Shown: piece by piece, positions 26,972 through 36,343 of the stretch
How the letters are laid out: every line of letters starts with the position of its first letter
Numbering within the stretch: the first letter of the stretch is position 1
From: Neobacillus massiliamazoniensis
Lineage (GTDB): Bacteria > Bacillota > Bacilli > Bacillales > Cytobacillaceae
Direction: 5' to 3'
DNA: 64,000 nucleotides
Assembly: GCF_001048695.1 (NCBI RefSeq)
Contig: NZ_CVRB01000001.1
Span: forward strand, 62,001-126,000
The notes under the pieces: model-generated
Told to the model about the DNA's origin: nothing
Seen by the model: the letters and a program-made list of their open reading frames with translations, nothing else
Databases searched by the model: none
Position numbers and translations under genes: made by a program

Positions 26972-28064
26972 CTAATACCCCTCCTTCAACGTTAATATGC
27001 TTTATCCCAAGGCCCGGCGCCTCTGATAGAGTAATAAATCTATTATTATATTGTATTCCACCTTCTACAATTTCTTTCGCTAACATGAGCGGTGCATCAA
27101 AGTCAAAACGAGTGATGTTTTGCTTACTTGCGGCAAAGTGAGCAGCAGCCGTTATACCAAGACGGGTTTCAATCATACTGCCGACCATACACTCAACACC
27201 GCAAGTTTCAGCGAGTTGATTGATGATCTGAGCTTGATAAATTCCACCTGCCTTCATCAACTTAATATTAATTAAATCGGCACTTCTCGTTTTTAAAACT
27301 TGAAAGGTCTGCATTGGGTTAAACACACTTTCATCCGCCATAATCGGCGTGTCAACTGCATCCGTTACCTGTTTTAGTCCATCAATATTGTCTGCTTTTA
27401 CAGGTTGTTCCACTAGTTCTATCCGTAAATCACTGTCTTCCATTTTACGAATCGCACGGATCGCTTCCTTCTCTGTCCAGCCTTGATTCGCATCTAATCG
27501 GATTTTTATATCCTTCCCTACCCTTTTTCGAATCTCCTGAATTCGTTCTATATCTGTAGCAATATCATCCTTACCTACCTTGACCTTAAGAACATTAAAT
27601 CCTTTCTGGATATAGGAAACCGCGTCATCCCCCATTTCAACGGGGTCGTTCACACTGACTGTAAAATCAGTTTCCAATACCTTTTTATGACCGCCGAGAA
27701 ATTGATAGAGTGGCAGCTTACAAAATTGCGATAAGCAATCATAAAGGGCCATATCCACAGCAGCTTTAGGGCTAGAGTTTCCAACCAAAAGTGTCTTAAG
27801 TCCTTGAAAAATAATTTCATAGTTTAACAAACTTTTCTTTATTAAAAATGGCTTAATCACATGGTGAATCGCCGATTCAATACTCGAAAGGCTATCGCCT
27901 GTAATCACAACGGTTGGAGGTGCTTCACCCCAGCCGACGAAGCCGTTATCGCAGGTTATTTTTACAAAAATAGATTCAGCTGTGGTAACAGTTCTGAGTG
28001 CCGTTTTAAACGGCTTTACGAGCGGAACGGCGACTCTAAATGTTTCAATTTGCTCAATAATCAT
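26964..28064 (-). CDS. ykfB: L-Ala-D/L-Glu epimerase YkfB
   Basis: A 366-residue enolase-superfamily dipeptide epimerase. All key residues sit at the positions known for B. subtilis YkfB: Lys160 and Lys162 (LKVKVG), metal ligands Asp191 (RLDANQ), Glu219 (VEQPV) and Asp244 (ADESV), and Lys268 (KLMKAGG). It converts L-Ala-D-Glu to L-Ala-L-Glu so that murein dipeptides can be hydrolysed. The length equals the usual family length. Confidence 0.95.
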   Translation of the reverse strand: MIIEQIETFRVAVPLVKPFKTALRTVTTAESIFVKITCDNGFVGWGEAPPTVVITGDSLSSIESAIHHVIKPFLIKKSLLNYEIIFQGLKTLLVGNSSPKAAVDMALYDCLSQFCKLPLYQFLGGHKKVLETDFTVSVNDPVEMGDDAVSYIQKGFNVLKVKVGKDDIATDIERIQEIRKRVGKDIKIRLDANQGWTEKEAIRAIRKMEDSDLRIELVEQPVKADNIDGLKQVTDAVDTPIMADESVFNPMQTFQVLKTRSADLINIKLMKAGGIYQAQIINQLAETCGVECMVGSMIETRLGITAAAHFAASKQNITRFDFDAPLMLAKEIVEGGIQYNNRFITLSEAPGLGIKHINVEGGVLVG

Positions 28065-28078
28065 GATTTCCCCATCCT

Positions 28079-29002
28079 TTACACGATGCCGCTATCGACA
28101 ATTAGTCTATTTTCAAGAGTATTCAACTTTGCAGGTACACCTAATGGAATCGAAATATTAGGATTGCAGTGACCCATTAGAAATCCCTTTAATGCCGGTT
28201 TATTGGCAAGCTTTACATAGTAGGCGATGACTTCATCCAAGGCTAATGTAAGATCCCTTTTTGCTATGCAATTACAAAAATCGCCAACAAGAATTCCGTT
28301 GGCATCCTTAAGCTTTCCAGCCATATAAAGTTGATTGAGCATCCGATCAACGGAACGAGGTTCTTCATTAATATCTTCAATGAGCAGCAGCTTACTCTTA
28401 GTATCGATTTCAAAATTCGTGCCGAGTGTACTGACTAAAAGAGATAAATTTCCACCAACAAGTTCCCCGCTTGCCTCACCCTCAACTAGAGTTTCCAATG
28501 GTGAAACTTGATCCGTATAAACGAAAGCAGACGGTTCAAACAATTGCTTAAATCCTTCTTTAGACAATGAGTGGGTATCAGATTTCCCAATATCTGAACC
28601 TAGCATCGGTCCATGGAATGTGATAAGCCCCGTTTTTTGCCGAATAGCCGTATGTAAAAACGTAATATCACTATATCCCCAAAAGATTTTAGGATTACAT
28701 TTAATCAATTCATAGTCAATTTGCTCAGCAATTCTTCCGGTTCCATAGCCTCCGCACGCACAAATCACGGCTTTTACCTCGGGGTCTTGGAACATTTCAT
28801 GCAAATCGTCAAGTCGTTCTTGATCTAGGCCTGCTAAATAGCCATTTATACGAGAAACATTTTTCCCCACTTTAACCCTTAGTCCTAAATCCTCCAAATA
28901 AGCGATGCCGCGCTCAAGATTTTCTTGGTTCGGCGGGCTTGCTGGAGCAATCACACCTACCTTGTCCCCTTGCTGAAGACGATATGGTTTTACAGCGTTC
29001 AT
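28079..29002 (-). CDS. ykfA: LD-carboxypeptidase YkfA (S66)
   Basis: A 307-residue peptidase of family S66, which cleaves the L,D bond of murein tetrapeptides. The nucleophile Ser111 is in WGYSDIT, with a conserved Glu in LLIEDINE and a His in MGHCNPN. Start chosen at 29002, behind GGAAGAGGTG with a 6-nt spacer; an alternative ATG lies seven codons upstream. It follows dppE in the operon, after an internal terminator-like hairpin that may lower ykf expression. Confidence 0.9.
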   Translation of the reverse strand: MNAVKPYRLQQGDKVGVIAPASPPNQENLERGIAYLEDLGLRVKVGKNVSRINGYLAGLDQERLDDLHEMFQDPEVKAVICACGGYGTGRIAEQIDYELIKCNPKIFWGYSDITFLHTAIRQKTGLITFHGPMLGSDIGKSDTHSLSKEGFKQLFEPSAFVYTDQVSPLETLVEGEASGELVGGNLSLLVSTLGTNFEIDTKSKLLLIEDINEEPRSVDRMLNQLYMAGKLKDANGILVGDFCNCIAKRDLTLALDEVIAYYVKLANKPALKGFLMGHCNPNISIPLGVPAKLNTLENRLIVDSGIV

Positions 29003-29052
29003 AATAAGCACCTCTTCCAACATCTTCCTTTAGTCTATGTTTCTAGGACAAA

Positions 29053-29075
29053 AGGGATGTTCAACGAACATCCCT
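29053..29075 (-). terminator. Hairpin between dppE and ykfA
   Basis: A perfect 10-bp stem AGGGATGTTC / GAACATCCCT with a 3-nt loop, followed on the minus strand by TTTTGTCC. The short T-tract suggests partial termination or an mRNA processing barrier inside the operon. Confidence 0.6.
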
Positions 29076-29157
29076 AAAATAATAAATTAAGAAAAAAGCA
29101 CATCCTTTGTAAGCAAATGGCTAGTATTAGTCAGTGCTGATCAAGACCTTTCCGCTA

Positions 29158-30786
29158 TTATTTCTTATCTGCCCATTTTAATTCTAAATAACCGACTGGG
29201 TGGCGAACGATTCCTATTACATTCTTATTTTGTAAGTTCACTTGGTTATAGAAGTGAATTGGAATAATTGGTGCGGCATCTAAGAATATCTTTTCTGCTT
29301 TGTACATCATTTCATAACGTTTTTTATCATTTTTTTCATTTTTAGCATCTTTAATCAATTGATCAAATTCAGCATTACTCCAGCCGGTGCGGTTCATTGG
29401 CGAACCTGTAATAAAGTTTTCCAGGAAGTTGATCGGGTCTGCATAGTCAGCAAGGAATGAGCTGCGTGAAAATTGGAATTTTAATGCTTTTTGATCGGCC
29501 GCAAATACGCTGCTTTCCATATTGGCCAATTTCACATCAACACCTAAATTTTCCTTAAACATTTGCTGTAGGGCTTCAGCCATCTTCTTGTGTACATCAT
29601 TCGTGCTATACGTTAATGTAACCGGTGGTAGAGTTGTGTAATGTTCCTCTTCCATTCCTTTTTTCAAAAGCTCTTTTGCTTTTGCAACATCTGTTTTAAT
29701 TAAATCACCGCTTTTTTCACGGAAATCATTTCCAGATGGATCTTTAAATCCATAGGAGACAAAGCCATATGCAGGCTTTACTTTATTTTTTACCACAAGG
29801 TCTACCAATTGCTTCTGGTTAACAGCAAGCGCAAAAGCTTTACGGATATTCACATTTTGAAACGGTGCTTTTGTTAAATTAAAACGGTAGAAATATTCAC
29901 CTGCTTGATCTTCAACTTTTACGTCCCCTTCTTTTAACAACTGATCGGCAAGTTCAGAAGGTACGCTTGAAGTGTCCAGCTCACCCGTTTTGTACATTTG
30001 ATATTCTGTATTTCGGTCATTTACCATTGCCCAATGGACCTTATCCAATTTCACACTTTTTGCATCCCAATATTTCTCATTTTTTGTAAAGGTAAAATCA
30101 CTATTATGATTCCATTCTGCTAACGTGAATGGACCATTACCGACGAATGTTTTCGCTTCAGCAAACCATTTAGGATTAGATGTGGCCACTTTTTCATTGA
30201 TTGGGAAAAAACACGGATTCGAAATAACGCTTAAGAAATAAGACTGTGGGCTTGTCAATGTGACTTCAAATGTCTTTTTATCGACAGCTTTTACTTTTAC
30301 TTCATCTGCAGTACCTTTTCCTTTGTTATATGCTTCTCCACCTTCAATTAAGTACCCCAAGAATGCTGCGGGAGAACTTGTCTCCGGATTCAAAAGACGT
30401 TTCCAAGAATATACGAAATCACTTGCTGTTACATCGTCTCCATTTGACCATTTTGCATCTGAACGGATATGAAACGTATAGGTTTTACCGTCCTTCGAAA
30501 CATCCCAGCTTTTTGCTGTCGCAGCTTTTGGTTGATTAGTCTCATCCAAGCGAGTTAAACCTTCCATGATATTGTTCAAGGCATTCCAAGATACTGCATC
30601 AAATCCTATTGGCGGATCAAAGGACGTTGGCTCTTGCTCATTGTTGAGGTTAAGAACTTTTTCTACTTTGGACTTACCTTTTTCATTATCCTTTGCCGTT
30701 TCAGTCCCAGCATTTGTATTTGCTGTACAAGCCGATACAGTAAATAACATGAAGACAGAAACCACCATCGTTACAAGCTTTTTCAT
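29158..30786 (-). CDS. dppE: Peptide-binding lipoprotein DppE
   Basis: A 542-residue family 5 extracellular solute-binding protein. The lipoprotein signal peptide ends in FTVSAC, with Cys20 as the lipidation site. The body shows the oligopeptide-binding pattern (LNNEQEPTSFDPPIGFD, FHIRSDAKWSNGD and NVNIRKAFALAVN). In B. subtilis DppE binds murein tripeptide and haem-related ligands. It sits 28 nt after dppD and ends ahead of a hairpin. Confidence 0.93.
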   Translation of the reverse strand: MKKLVTMVVSVFMLFTVSACTANTNAGTETAKDNEKGKSKVEKVLNLNNEQEPTSFDPPIGFDAVSWNALNNIMEGLTRLDETNQPKAATAKSWDVSKDGKTYTFHIRSDAKWSNGDDVTASDFVYSWKRLLNPETSSPAAFLGYLIEGGEAYNKGKGTADEVKVKAVDKKTFEVTLTSPQSYFLSVISNPCFFPINEKVATSNPKWFAEAKTFVGNGPFTLAEWNHNSDFTFTKNEKYWDAKSVKLDKVHWAMVNDRNTEYQMYKTGELDTSSVPSELADQLLKEGDVKVEDQAGEYFYRFNLTKAPFQNVNIRKAFALAVNQKQLVDLVVKNKVKPAYGFVSYGFKDPSGNDFREKSGDLIKTDVAKAKELLKKGMEEEHYTTLPPVTLTYSTNDVHKKMAEALQQMFKENLGVDVKLANMESSVFAADQKALKFQFSRSSFLADYADPINFLENFITGSPMNRTGWSNAEFDQLIKDAKNEKNDKKRYEMMYKAEKIFLDAAPIIPIHFYNQVNLQNKNVIGIVRHPVGYLELKWADKK

Positions 30787-30814
30787 GTTTTTCCCCCTCG
30801 TCTATTTATCATAT

Positions 30815-31813
30815 TTAAACAAATGTTGAAACCAATACTTGTGCCCGCTCGTCCTGCAGCCAACAATCGACATAATGATGATTGCTGAGTTGCGTTCTAA
30901 ACGGATATGCTCTATCACAAACTTCCATCGCATATGGACAACGTGCTGTAAAGGCACATCCAACCGGTGGGGAAAATAAATCTGGAGGTGTTCCTGGTAT
31001 AGGAACTAACTCATCCCTCTCCATGTCCAACCTTGGTACAGACTGGAGCAAGCCCTTTGTATATGGATGTTGTGGTCGATAAAAAATTTCTCTCCTTGAC
31101 CCTAATTCAACGATTCTCCCTGCATACATGACCGCAATTCGGTCCGCAACCTGTGCAACTACTCCCAAATCATGAGTAATGAGAATAATCGAGACGCCAG
31201 TTTTCATTTGAATTTCGCGAAATAACTCCAAAATTTGTGCTTGGATCGTTACATCAAGAGCAGTTGTCGGTTCATCAGCAATTAATACATCCGGCTGACA
31301 AACAAGGGCCATGGCAATCACGATCCGCTGGCGCATTCCCCCGCTAAATTGATGAGGGTATTGCTTTAACCGTAGTTCAGGACTTGGAATTCCAACAAGA
31401 GTAAGCATTTCAACAGCTGCTTTTTTTGCCTCGGCCCTCGATAGTTTTTTATGTTGGATAATCCCTTCCATAATTTGTTCACCAATCGAAAGTGTCGGAT
31501 TTAATGCAGTCATCGGATCCTGAAAAATCATCGAAATATTAGCACCGCGAATTTTCCTAAGTTCAGATTCATTTAACTGGATTAAATCTTCCCCTTTAAA
31601 AAGGATTTCACCGGAAATAATTTTTCCAGGTGGATTTGGAATCAATCTCATAATGCTCTGGGAGGTAACACTTTTCCCACATCCTGACTCTCCAACTATC
31701 GCTAATGTTTCTCCTTTATGTAAATCAAAGCTAACCCCGCGAACCGCTTTTACTTCACCGCCATATGTTGAAAAGGATACTTGAAGTTCCTTAACCTGAA
31801 GAATTTTTTCCAC
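30815..31813 (-). CDS. dppD: Peptide ABC transporter ATPase DppD
   Basis: A 332-residue ABC ATPase. Walker A is GESGCGKSV, the signature is FSGGMRQRIVIAMAL, Walker B is VLIADEPTTALD, and the Cys-rich tail CAFTARCPYAMEVCD is typical of Dpp/Opp ATPases. It lies 4 nt after dppC. With YkfD it would form the heterodimeric motor of the importer. Confidence 0.93.
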   Translation of the reverse strand: MEKILQVKELQVSFSTYGGEVKAVRGVSFDLHKGETLAIVGESGCGKSVTSQSIMRLIPNPPGKIISGEILFKGEDLIQLNESELRKIRGANISMIFQDPMTALNPTLSIGEQIMEGIIQHKKLSRAEAKKAAVEMLTLVGIPSPELRLKQYPHQFSGGMRQRIVIAMALVCQPDVLIADEPTTALDVTIQAQILELFREIQMKTGVSIILITHDLGVVAQVADRIAVMYAGRIVELGSRREIFYRPQHPYTKGLLQSVPRLDMERDELVPIPGTPPDLFSPPVGCAFTARCPYAMEVCDRAYPFRTQLSNHHYVDCWLQDERAQVLVSTFV

Positions 31814-31817
31814 GAAT

Positions 31818-32774
31818 CTACCTCCTCAACTTAGGGTCGAGGGCATCCTGTAAGCCATCACCCAAAACATTAAATGCGAACATGGTTAAAGATATGAATA
31901 AGGTTGGGAAGAACAAACGCCACCAGTATCCCGATAGAATGGTAGACAAAGCGTCACTTGCCATTACTCCCCAGCTCGCATGCGGTGCTTGAATCCCAAG
32001 ACCGATGAAGCTTAAAAAAGCCTCTGCAAATATAGCTGATGGAATAGTCAATGTCATTTGAACAATAATTGGTCCCATCGTATTTGGCAGTAGATTTTTA
32101 CGAATTATTCTAGCCGTTGACGTCCCAAATGTTTTAGAGGCTAAAACAAATTCATAGTTTTTAATTTGCAATACCTGGCCACGAACAATCCTTGCCATTC
32201 CCACCCAACCTGTAATGGAAAGAGCCAGTATAATCGTTGTTAAGCCCGGACCTATCACGACCATAACTAAAATAACTACTAGTAAATAAGGAAGACCATA
32301 TAAAATTTCCACAAATCTCATCATCAAATTATCGATTTTGCCGCCCTTATAGCCAGCAATCCCTCCATAGACAACTCCTATTAGAAAATCAATAAGAGCA
32401 GCAACCAAGCCAACAAATAAAGAAATACGTGCTCCATAGCAAGTGCGGGTAAAAACATCTCTTCCTAATTCATCTGTCCCAAACCAAAACGTCTTGGATG
32501 GCGGCAGATTCTGCAAAGTTAACTTTTGAGTTTCAACCGAGTGAGGCGAAATCATTGGACCAAAAATAGCCAATAAGAATAGTAAAAACAAGAAGACCAT
32601 TCCTGACAGCGCCAATTTATTTTTTAAAAGTCTCAGCCAAGAATCCTTCCAATACGACAAACTAGGTCTAACAACTGCTTGTGCTTCTGTTTGGGTTCGT
32701 GCTAAAGGGACAAACCATTCATCAGGAACATCGGGCGAAATATTCCGGTTATCTTCTTGTTTCAACAATTCCAT
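31818..32774 (-). CDS. dppC: Peptide ABC permease DppC
   Basis: A 318-residue inner-membrane permease with an N-terminal cytosolic stretch and six membrane segments. The ATPase-contacting EAA-like loop is seen in KTFGTSTARIIRKNLLPN. The N-terminal domain containing FWFGTDELGRDVFTR is typical of OppC/DppC. Its ATG overlaps the dppB stop (TAATG), giving translational coupling. Confidence 0.93.
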   Translation of the reverse strand: MELLKQEDNRNISPDVPDEWFVPLARTQTEAQAVVRPSLSYWKDSWLRLLKNKLALSGMVFLFLLFLLAIFGPMISPHSVETQKLTLQNLPPSKTFWFGTDELGRDVFTRTCYGARISLFVGLVAALIDFLIGVVYGGIAGYKGGKIDNLMMRFVEILYGLPYLLVVILVMVVIGPGLTTIILALSITGWVGMARIVRGQVLQIKNYEFVLASKTFGTSTARIIRKNLLPNTMGPIIVQMTLTIPSAIFAEAFLSFIGLGIQAPHASWGVMASDALSTILSGYWWRLFFPTLFISLTMFAFNVLGDGLQDALDPKLRR

Positions 32775-33706
32775 TATTTCGCCTCCTTTTTATGGAGTTT
32801 TATTCTGGGATCAAGCACCCCGTAGGCTAGATCGACTAACAAAAGCATAAGAATTAAAATACCACTATAAAACACCGTTGTCCCCATGATGACGGGATAA
32901 TCACGGTTATTAATGCTGTCAACGAAGTATTTGCCCATTCCAGGAATAGCAAATATTTTTTCAATCACAAAGGTCCCTGTTAAAATGCTGGCTGCCAATG
33001 ATCCTAGTACCGTAACCACTGGAAGCAAGGCATTTCGTAAGGCATGCTTGAAAACAATCTTAACAGGAGATAACCCCTTTGCTTTCGCTGTTTTGATGTA
33101 ATCCTGTGTTAATACTTCAAGCATACTCGTTCGAGTTAAGCGGGCAATAATTGCCATTGGTCCTGTTGCCAGCGCCAAAATCGGCAATACCATATGTTTC
33201 GGGCTTGTCCAGGTTGCTACTGGAAAAATAGGAAATCGAACAGCTAGTTCTTCTATTAAAAAAGTTGCCATAACAAAGTTCGGTATTGAAATTCCAAGGA
33301 CCGCGACACTCATTGCAACATAGTCGATAAGTCCGTTATGGCGAAGGGCCGCAAACACACCAAGTAAAATCCCTGAGACAATAGCAACAAGAAGAGTATA
33401 AAATCCCAGTTCAAATGAAATTGGAAATCCTCTTCCTAGCATATCGTTAACGGTTTGTGATGATTGTTTAATAGATGGACCGAGATCCAATTTTAAAAGT
33501 TGTTTTAAGTAATTTCCATATTGGACGATAAGAGGTTGATCTAGATGAAAGTAGGATTCGAGGTTCTTTTGTACAGTTTCATTGGTGGTTCTTTCCTCAT
33601 TGAATGGTGATCCCGGAACCGAATGCATTAAGAAAAATGTTCCAGTAATGATGAGCCATAATGTAATAATCATCGCTGTTAATCGTTTAAAAAAATAATT
33701 CTTCAT
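32774..33706 (-). CDS. dppB: Peptide ABC permease DppB
   Basis: A 310-residue permease with six predicted membrane segments, starting with a signal-anchor-like helix (MIITLWLIITGTFFLMHSV). Family motifs include GSPFNEERTT and an EAA loop, AKAKGLSPVKIVFKHALRNAL. It lies 13 nt downstream of dppA. Confidence 0.93.
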   Translation of the reverse strand: MKNYFFKRLTAMIITLWLIITGTFFLMHSVPGSPFNEERTTNETVQKNLESYFHLDQPLIVQYGNYLKQLLKLDLGPSIKQSSQTVNDMLGRGFPISFELGFYTLLVAIVSGILLGVFAALRHNGLIDYVAMSVAVLGISIPNFVMATFLIEELAVRFPIFPVATWTSPKHMVLPILALATGPMAIIARLTRTSMLEVLTQDYIKTAKAKGLSPVKIVFKHALRNALLPVVTVLGSLAASILTGTFVIEKIFAIPGMGKYFVDSINNRDYPVIMGTTVFYSGILILMLLLVDLAYGVLDPRIKLHKKEAK

Positions 33707-33719
33707 CCTTGACCACTTC

Positions 33720-34544
33720 CTAACAGAATGTTGTTCTCATCGCTAATTCGCTCATTACCAGCATGGCTTGATAGGCTTCTAAAATGTTTTTCGCCTGAAA
33801 TTGGACAATGGTCGTTCCTGGAATAATTTCTGTACCAGGCATTAAATTGGCCCATTCTGCTTCACCGTAGTTGGTAAATTCAATTCTTAGAAGTGGTCTG
33901 TCTGGAGGTGTGAGTGGCTTCACTTGGTTTCTATTTTTTAGAGCTAATGTTGTTTTTTCACTGAGAAGCTGCCCTGCTTTTGCCGGTGTTAACGATATGG
34001 CTGCAGATCTTGATATCGATTCCTTTACAACAGCCGTAGTCACATTTGGAATTAGCTGTTCAGCCTCAAATGCAGTATAGTCATCACCTGCTACCATTAA
34101 TAGAGGAACATCATAATATCCTGCGACATAAGCATTAAAACCTAGTTCCCCTACTGCGACATCATTGATGTATATATTGCGGAAACCAAAGATCATCGAG
34201 TGGGACATCACTCCTTTTAATGCGGCGCGGGCATGGTAGCCAACAAATACCGCACCACAAAAGGATTCATCCAATCCTTGAACCATTGAAAATGGCTTCA
34301 CATCACCAGTAATTAGCTGTGTCTCCGGGTGGAGCCTTTCAATTAAAAGATTGTTCATTTTAGAATGGCTATCATTTACGACAACTTCCTTACAACCTGC
34401 GTTAAATGCTGAGGTGATGACATGATTGGCTTCATCCGTCATAATTATACGGCTTCGTTCATAATTATGTTTATTTGAATCAACATGAGTGTGGTCAACT
34501 AAACCCGTGATTCCTTCCATATCAACCGAAATATATAATTTCAT
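33720..34544 (-). CDS. dppA: D-aminopeptidase DppA (M55)
   Basis: A 274-residue zinc D-aminopeptidase. All five zinc ligands of the B. subtilis enzyme are at the same positions: Asp8, Glu10, His60, His104 and Glu133; His115 in MSHSMIF is also kept. I chose the ATG at 34544 (AGGGAAG upstream), which gives the exact family length, over a start 12 codons upstream. It is the first gene of the dpp-ykf operon and hydrolyses D-Ala-containing peptides released from murein. Confidence 0.95.
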   Translation of the reverse strand: MKLYISVDMEGITGLVDHTHVDSNKHNYERSRIIMTDEANHVITSAFNAGCKEVVVNDSHSKMNNLLIERLHPETQLITGDVKPFSMVQGLDESFCGAVFVGYHARAALKGVMSHSMIFGFRNIYINDVAVGELGFNAYVAGYYDVPLLMVAGDDYTAFEAEQLIPNVTTAVVKESISRSAAISLTPAKAGQLLSEKTTLALKNRNQVKPLTPPDRPLLRIEFTNYGEAEWANLMPGTEIIPGTTIVQFQAKNILEAYQAMLVMSELAMRTTFC

Positions 34545-34610
34545 CCCAACTTCCCTTTCTATTAATATATATTTTTTCACAATTATAAATTAAATTTTCT
34601 TTTTTATCAA

Positions 34611-34641
34611 ATAATTCTAAAAATATAATTATTTAGAAATT
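34611..34641 (-). promoter_or_regulatory. Possible CodY boxes upstream of dppA
   Basis: Two partial matches to the CodY consensus AATTTTCWGAAAATT lie 67-97 nt upstream of dppA: about 10 of 15 at 34611-34625 and about 11 of 15 at 34627-34641. The dpp operon of B. subtilis is CodY-repressed. The local DNA is very AT-rich, so chance matches are likely. Confidence 0.3.
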
Positions 34642-34720
34642 ATTTTTTTTGCTAGCAATATTAAAACCTATTAAAAAATCAACAGAATTACCATTTCACC
34701 CTCGCAAATTTAAAGGTAAT

Positions 34721-34746
34721 AAAAATAGGCGGTGTCAGGCACCACC
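34721..34746 (-). terminator. Terminator of the namZ gene
   Basis: GGCGGTG / CACCACC with loop TCAGG (one wobble), followed on the minus strand by TATTTTTATT. It carries the same GGTGTCAGGCACC core as the terminator at 24224. Confidence 0.65.
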
Positions 34747-34761
34747 CATTTTATATGCAGA

Positions 34762-36015
34762 TTAATATAGTAAGTATTTGTCACGTATATCCATAAATTT
34801 GTCTAGGTTCGGCTTCCATTCTGCTTCCATTTCCTTGACGGATTTGCCTGCTTCGATGTCCGCACGAATAGAACCATTTCCAACGAGGTTATCAAAGTAG
34901 GAAATGCCGTTACTGCTTGGTGTACGGAATTGGAATTGGTTCGGATACATGTCATGAATCGTTTTTACAATATAAAGTCCTGTCTCGAACGAATTGTACG
35001 CATCACGATCGGTGACATGGATTTGAATACCGTTTGTCAACTGGTTTGCGAACTTAGAGAATGTTGGAACATTAGATGCAGATCGGAATGTAACACCCGG
35101 TAAATGGTAGGAGTTCAGCTTTTCTGCTAAATCGTCACCATTAATGAACGGCGCACCGATTAATTCAAAAGGTCTAGTAGTTCCGCGACCTTCTGAAATG
35201 TTGGTTCCTTCAATTAAACAAGCACCTGGATAAACTAGCGCTGTATTTAAAGTCGGCATATTTGGTGATGGCATGACGAACTGTAAGGATGTATCGTCGT
35301 AATACATATTCCGTTTCCAGCCATCCATTTTTACCACTGTTAAATTCGCTCCAATGTTGAATTCCTTGTTAAATAGCTTAGCAAGTTCTCCAACTGTCAT
35401 GCCGTGGCGGACAGGAATTGGATATTCACCAACGAAGGAAGAGTACTTATCTTCAAGAACTGGTCCTTCTACCTTTGTACCTGTTATCGGATTCGGACGG
35501 TCCAGAACGATAATTGGAATATTGTTCTCTTTCGCTGCTTCCATCGCAAGTGCCATCGTGTAAATGTAGGTGTAGAAACGAGCCCCTACATCCTGGATGT
35601 CGAATAAAAGCACATCCACATCCTTAAGCATTTCTGGTGTCGGTTTTTTTGTAGGGCCATATAGACTGTATACCGGTAAACCTGTTTTTTCATCTATATA
35701 CTTGTCAACATATGATCCGGCTTGAGCGCTTCCGCGGACACCGTGTTCAGGGCCGTATAAAGCCGTTAATTTTACATTAGGATTTTTATAAAGCAAATCT
35801 ACGATACTATTAAGGTGCTGGTCGACCCCTGTTGGGTTAGTAATCAAGCCTACGCGCTTGCCCTTAATTAAGTCAATTTTATCTTGTAAAAGAACTTCTA
35901 CACCTAAACGGAACTTCTCATTCTTTTTCTCTTTATCATTTTTTGCAACGGCTGCTGTTACAGTAGAAAGGATTAAAACTAGCGTTAGAATACCTGAAAG
36001 CCATTTTTTCATCAC
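34762..36015 (-). CDS. namZ: Exo-beta-N-acetylmuramidase NamZ (DUF1343)
   Basis: A 417-residue secreted enzyme of the DUF1343 family, whose B. subtilis member YbbC/NamZ removes terminal N-acetylmuramic acid from peptidoglycan fragments. The signal peptide is residues 1-24 (KKWLSGILTLVLILSTVTAAVA). Conserved stretches include YGPEHGVRG, FDIQDVGARFYTYIYTM, VLDRPNPITG and EGTNISEGRGTTRPFE. It is downstream of the YbbE-like serine hydrolase, as in the B. subtilis ybb muropeptide cluster, but no NagZ or MurQ/MurP genes are in this window. A MITE copy separates the two genes. Confidence 0.9.
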   Translation of the reverse strand: MMKKWLSGILTLVLILSTVTAAVAKNDKEKKNEKFRLGVEVLLQDKIDLIKGKRVGLITNPTGVDQHLNSIVDLLYKNPNVKLTALYGPEHGVRGSAQAGSYVDKYIDEKTGLPVYSLYGPTKKPTPEMLKDVDVLLFDIQDVGARFYTYIYTMALAMEAAKENNIPIIVLDRPNPITGTKVEGPVLEDKYSSFVGEYPIPVRHGMTVGELAKLFNKEFNIGANLTVVKMDGWKRNMYYDDTSLQFVMPSPNMPTLNTALVYPGACLIEGTNISEGRGTTRPFELIGAPFINGDDLAEKLNSYHLPGVTFRSASNVPTFSKFANQLTNGIQIHVTDRDAYNSFETGLYIVKTIHDMYPNQFQFRTPSSNGISYFDNLVGNGSIRADIEAGKSVKEMEAEWKPNLDKFMDIRDKYLLY

Positions 36016-36114
36016 AAAAGCGCCTCCTTTTGTTATGCTAATTTTCCGAGTTTTGTCAAATCAAACATACCTTAGAGAGCAGACATAGATGATGCTGTTA
36101 GCTTTTTATAAAAT

Positions 36115-36298
36115 GGCTCTGTTAAACTTGGCTGTTGATTTCCGCTCCAGGCGCTCGCTTTCCGCGGGCGGTTCGGGGAGCCTCCTCGGCGCTACCCGCG
36201 CCTGCGGGGTCTCCCCTGCCCCGTACTCCCGCAGGAGTCGAGCGCCTTCCTCTCCAATCAACAAAGTGTCAAAATCAACAATGAGCTTTAACATAGCC
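36115..36298 (+). mobile_element. MITE-like element, copy C (184 bp)
   Basis: Short form. Ends GGCTCTGTTAAA / TTTAACATAGCC (11 of 12 complementary) and a perfect 8-bp target duplication TATAAAAT (36107-36114 and 36299-36306). It is inserted between the YbbE-like hydrolase stop and the namZ promoter region. Confidence 0.9.
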
Positions 36299-36343
36299 TA
36301 TAAAATTAACCCTTATTATCCTCTCCCTATTTGACACTTCTAA

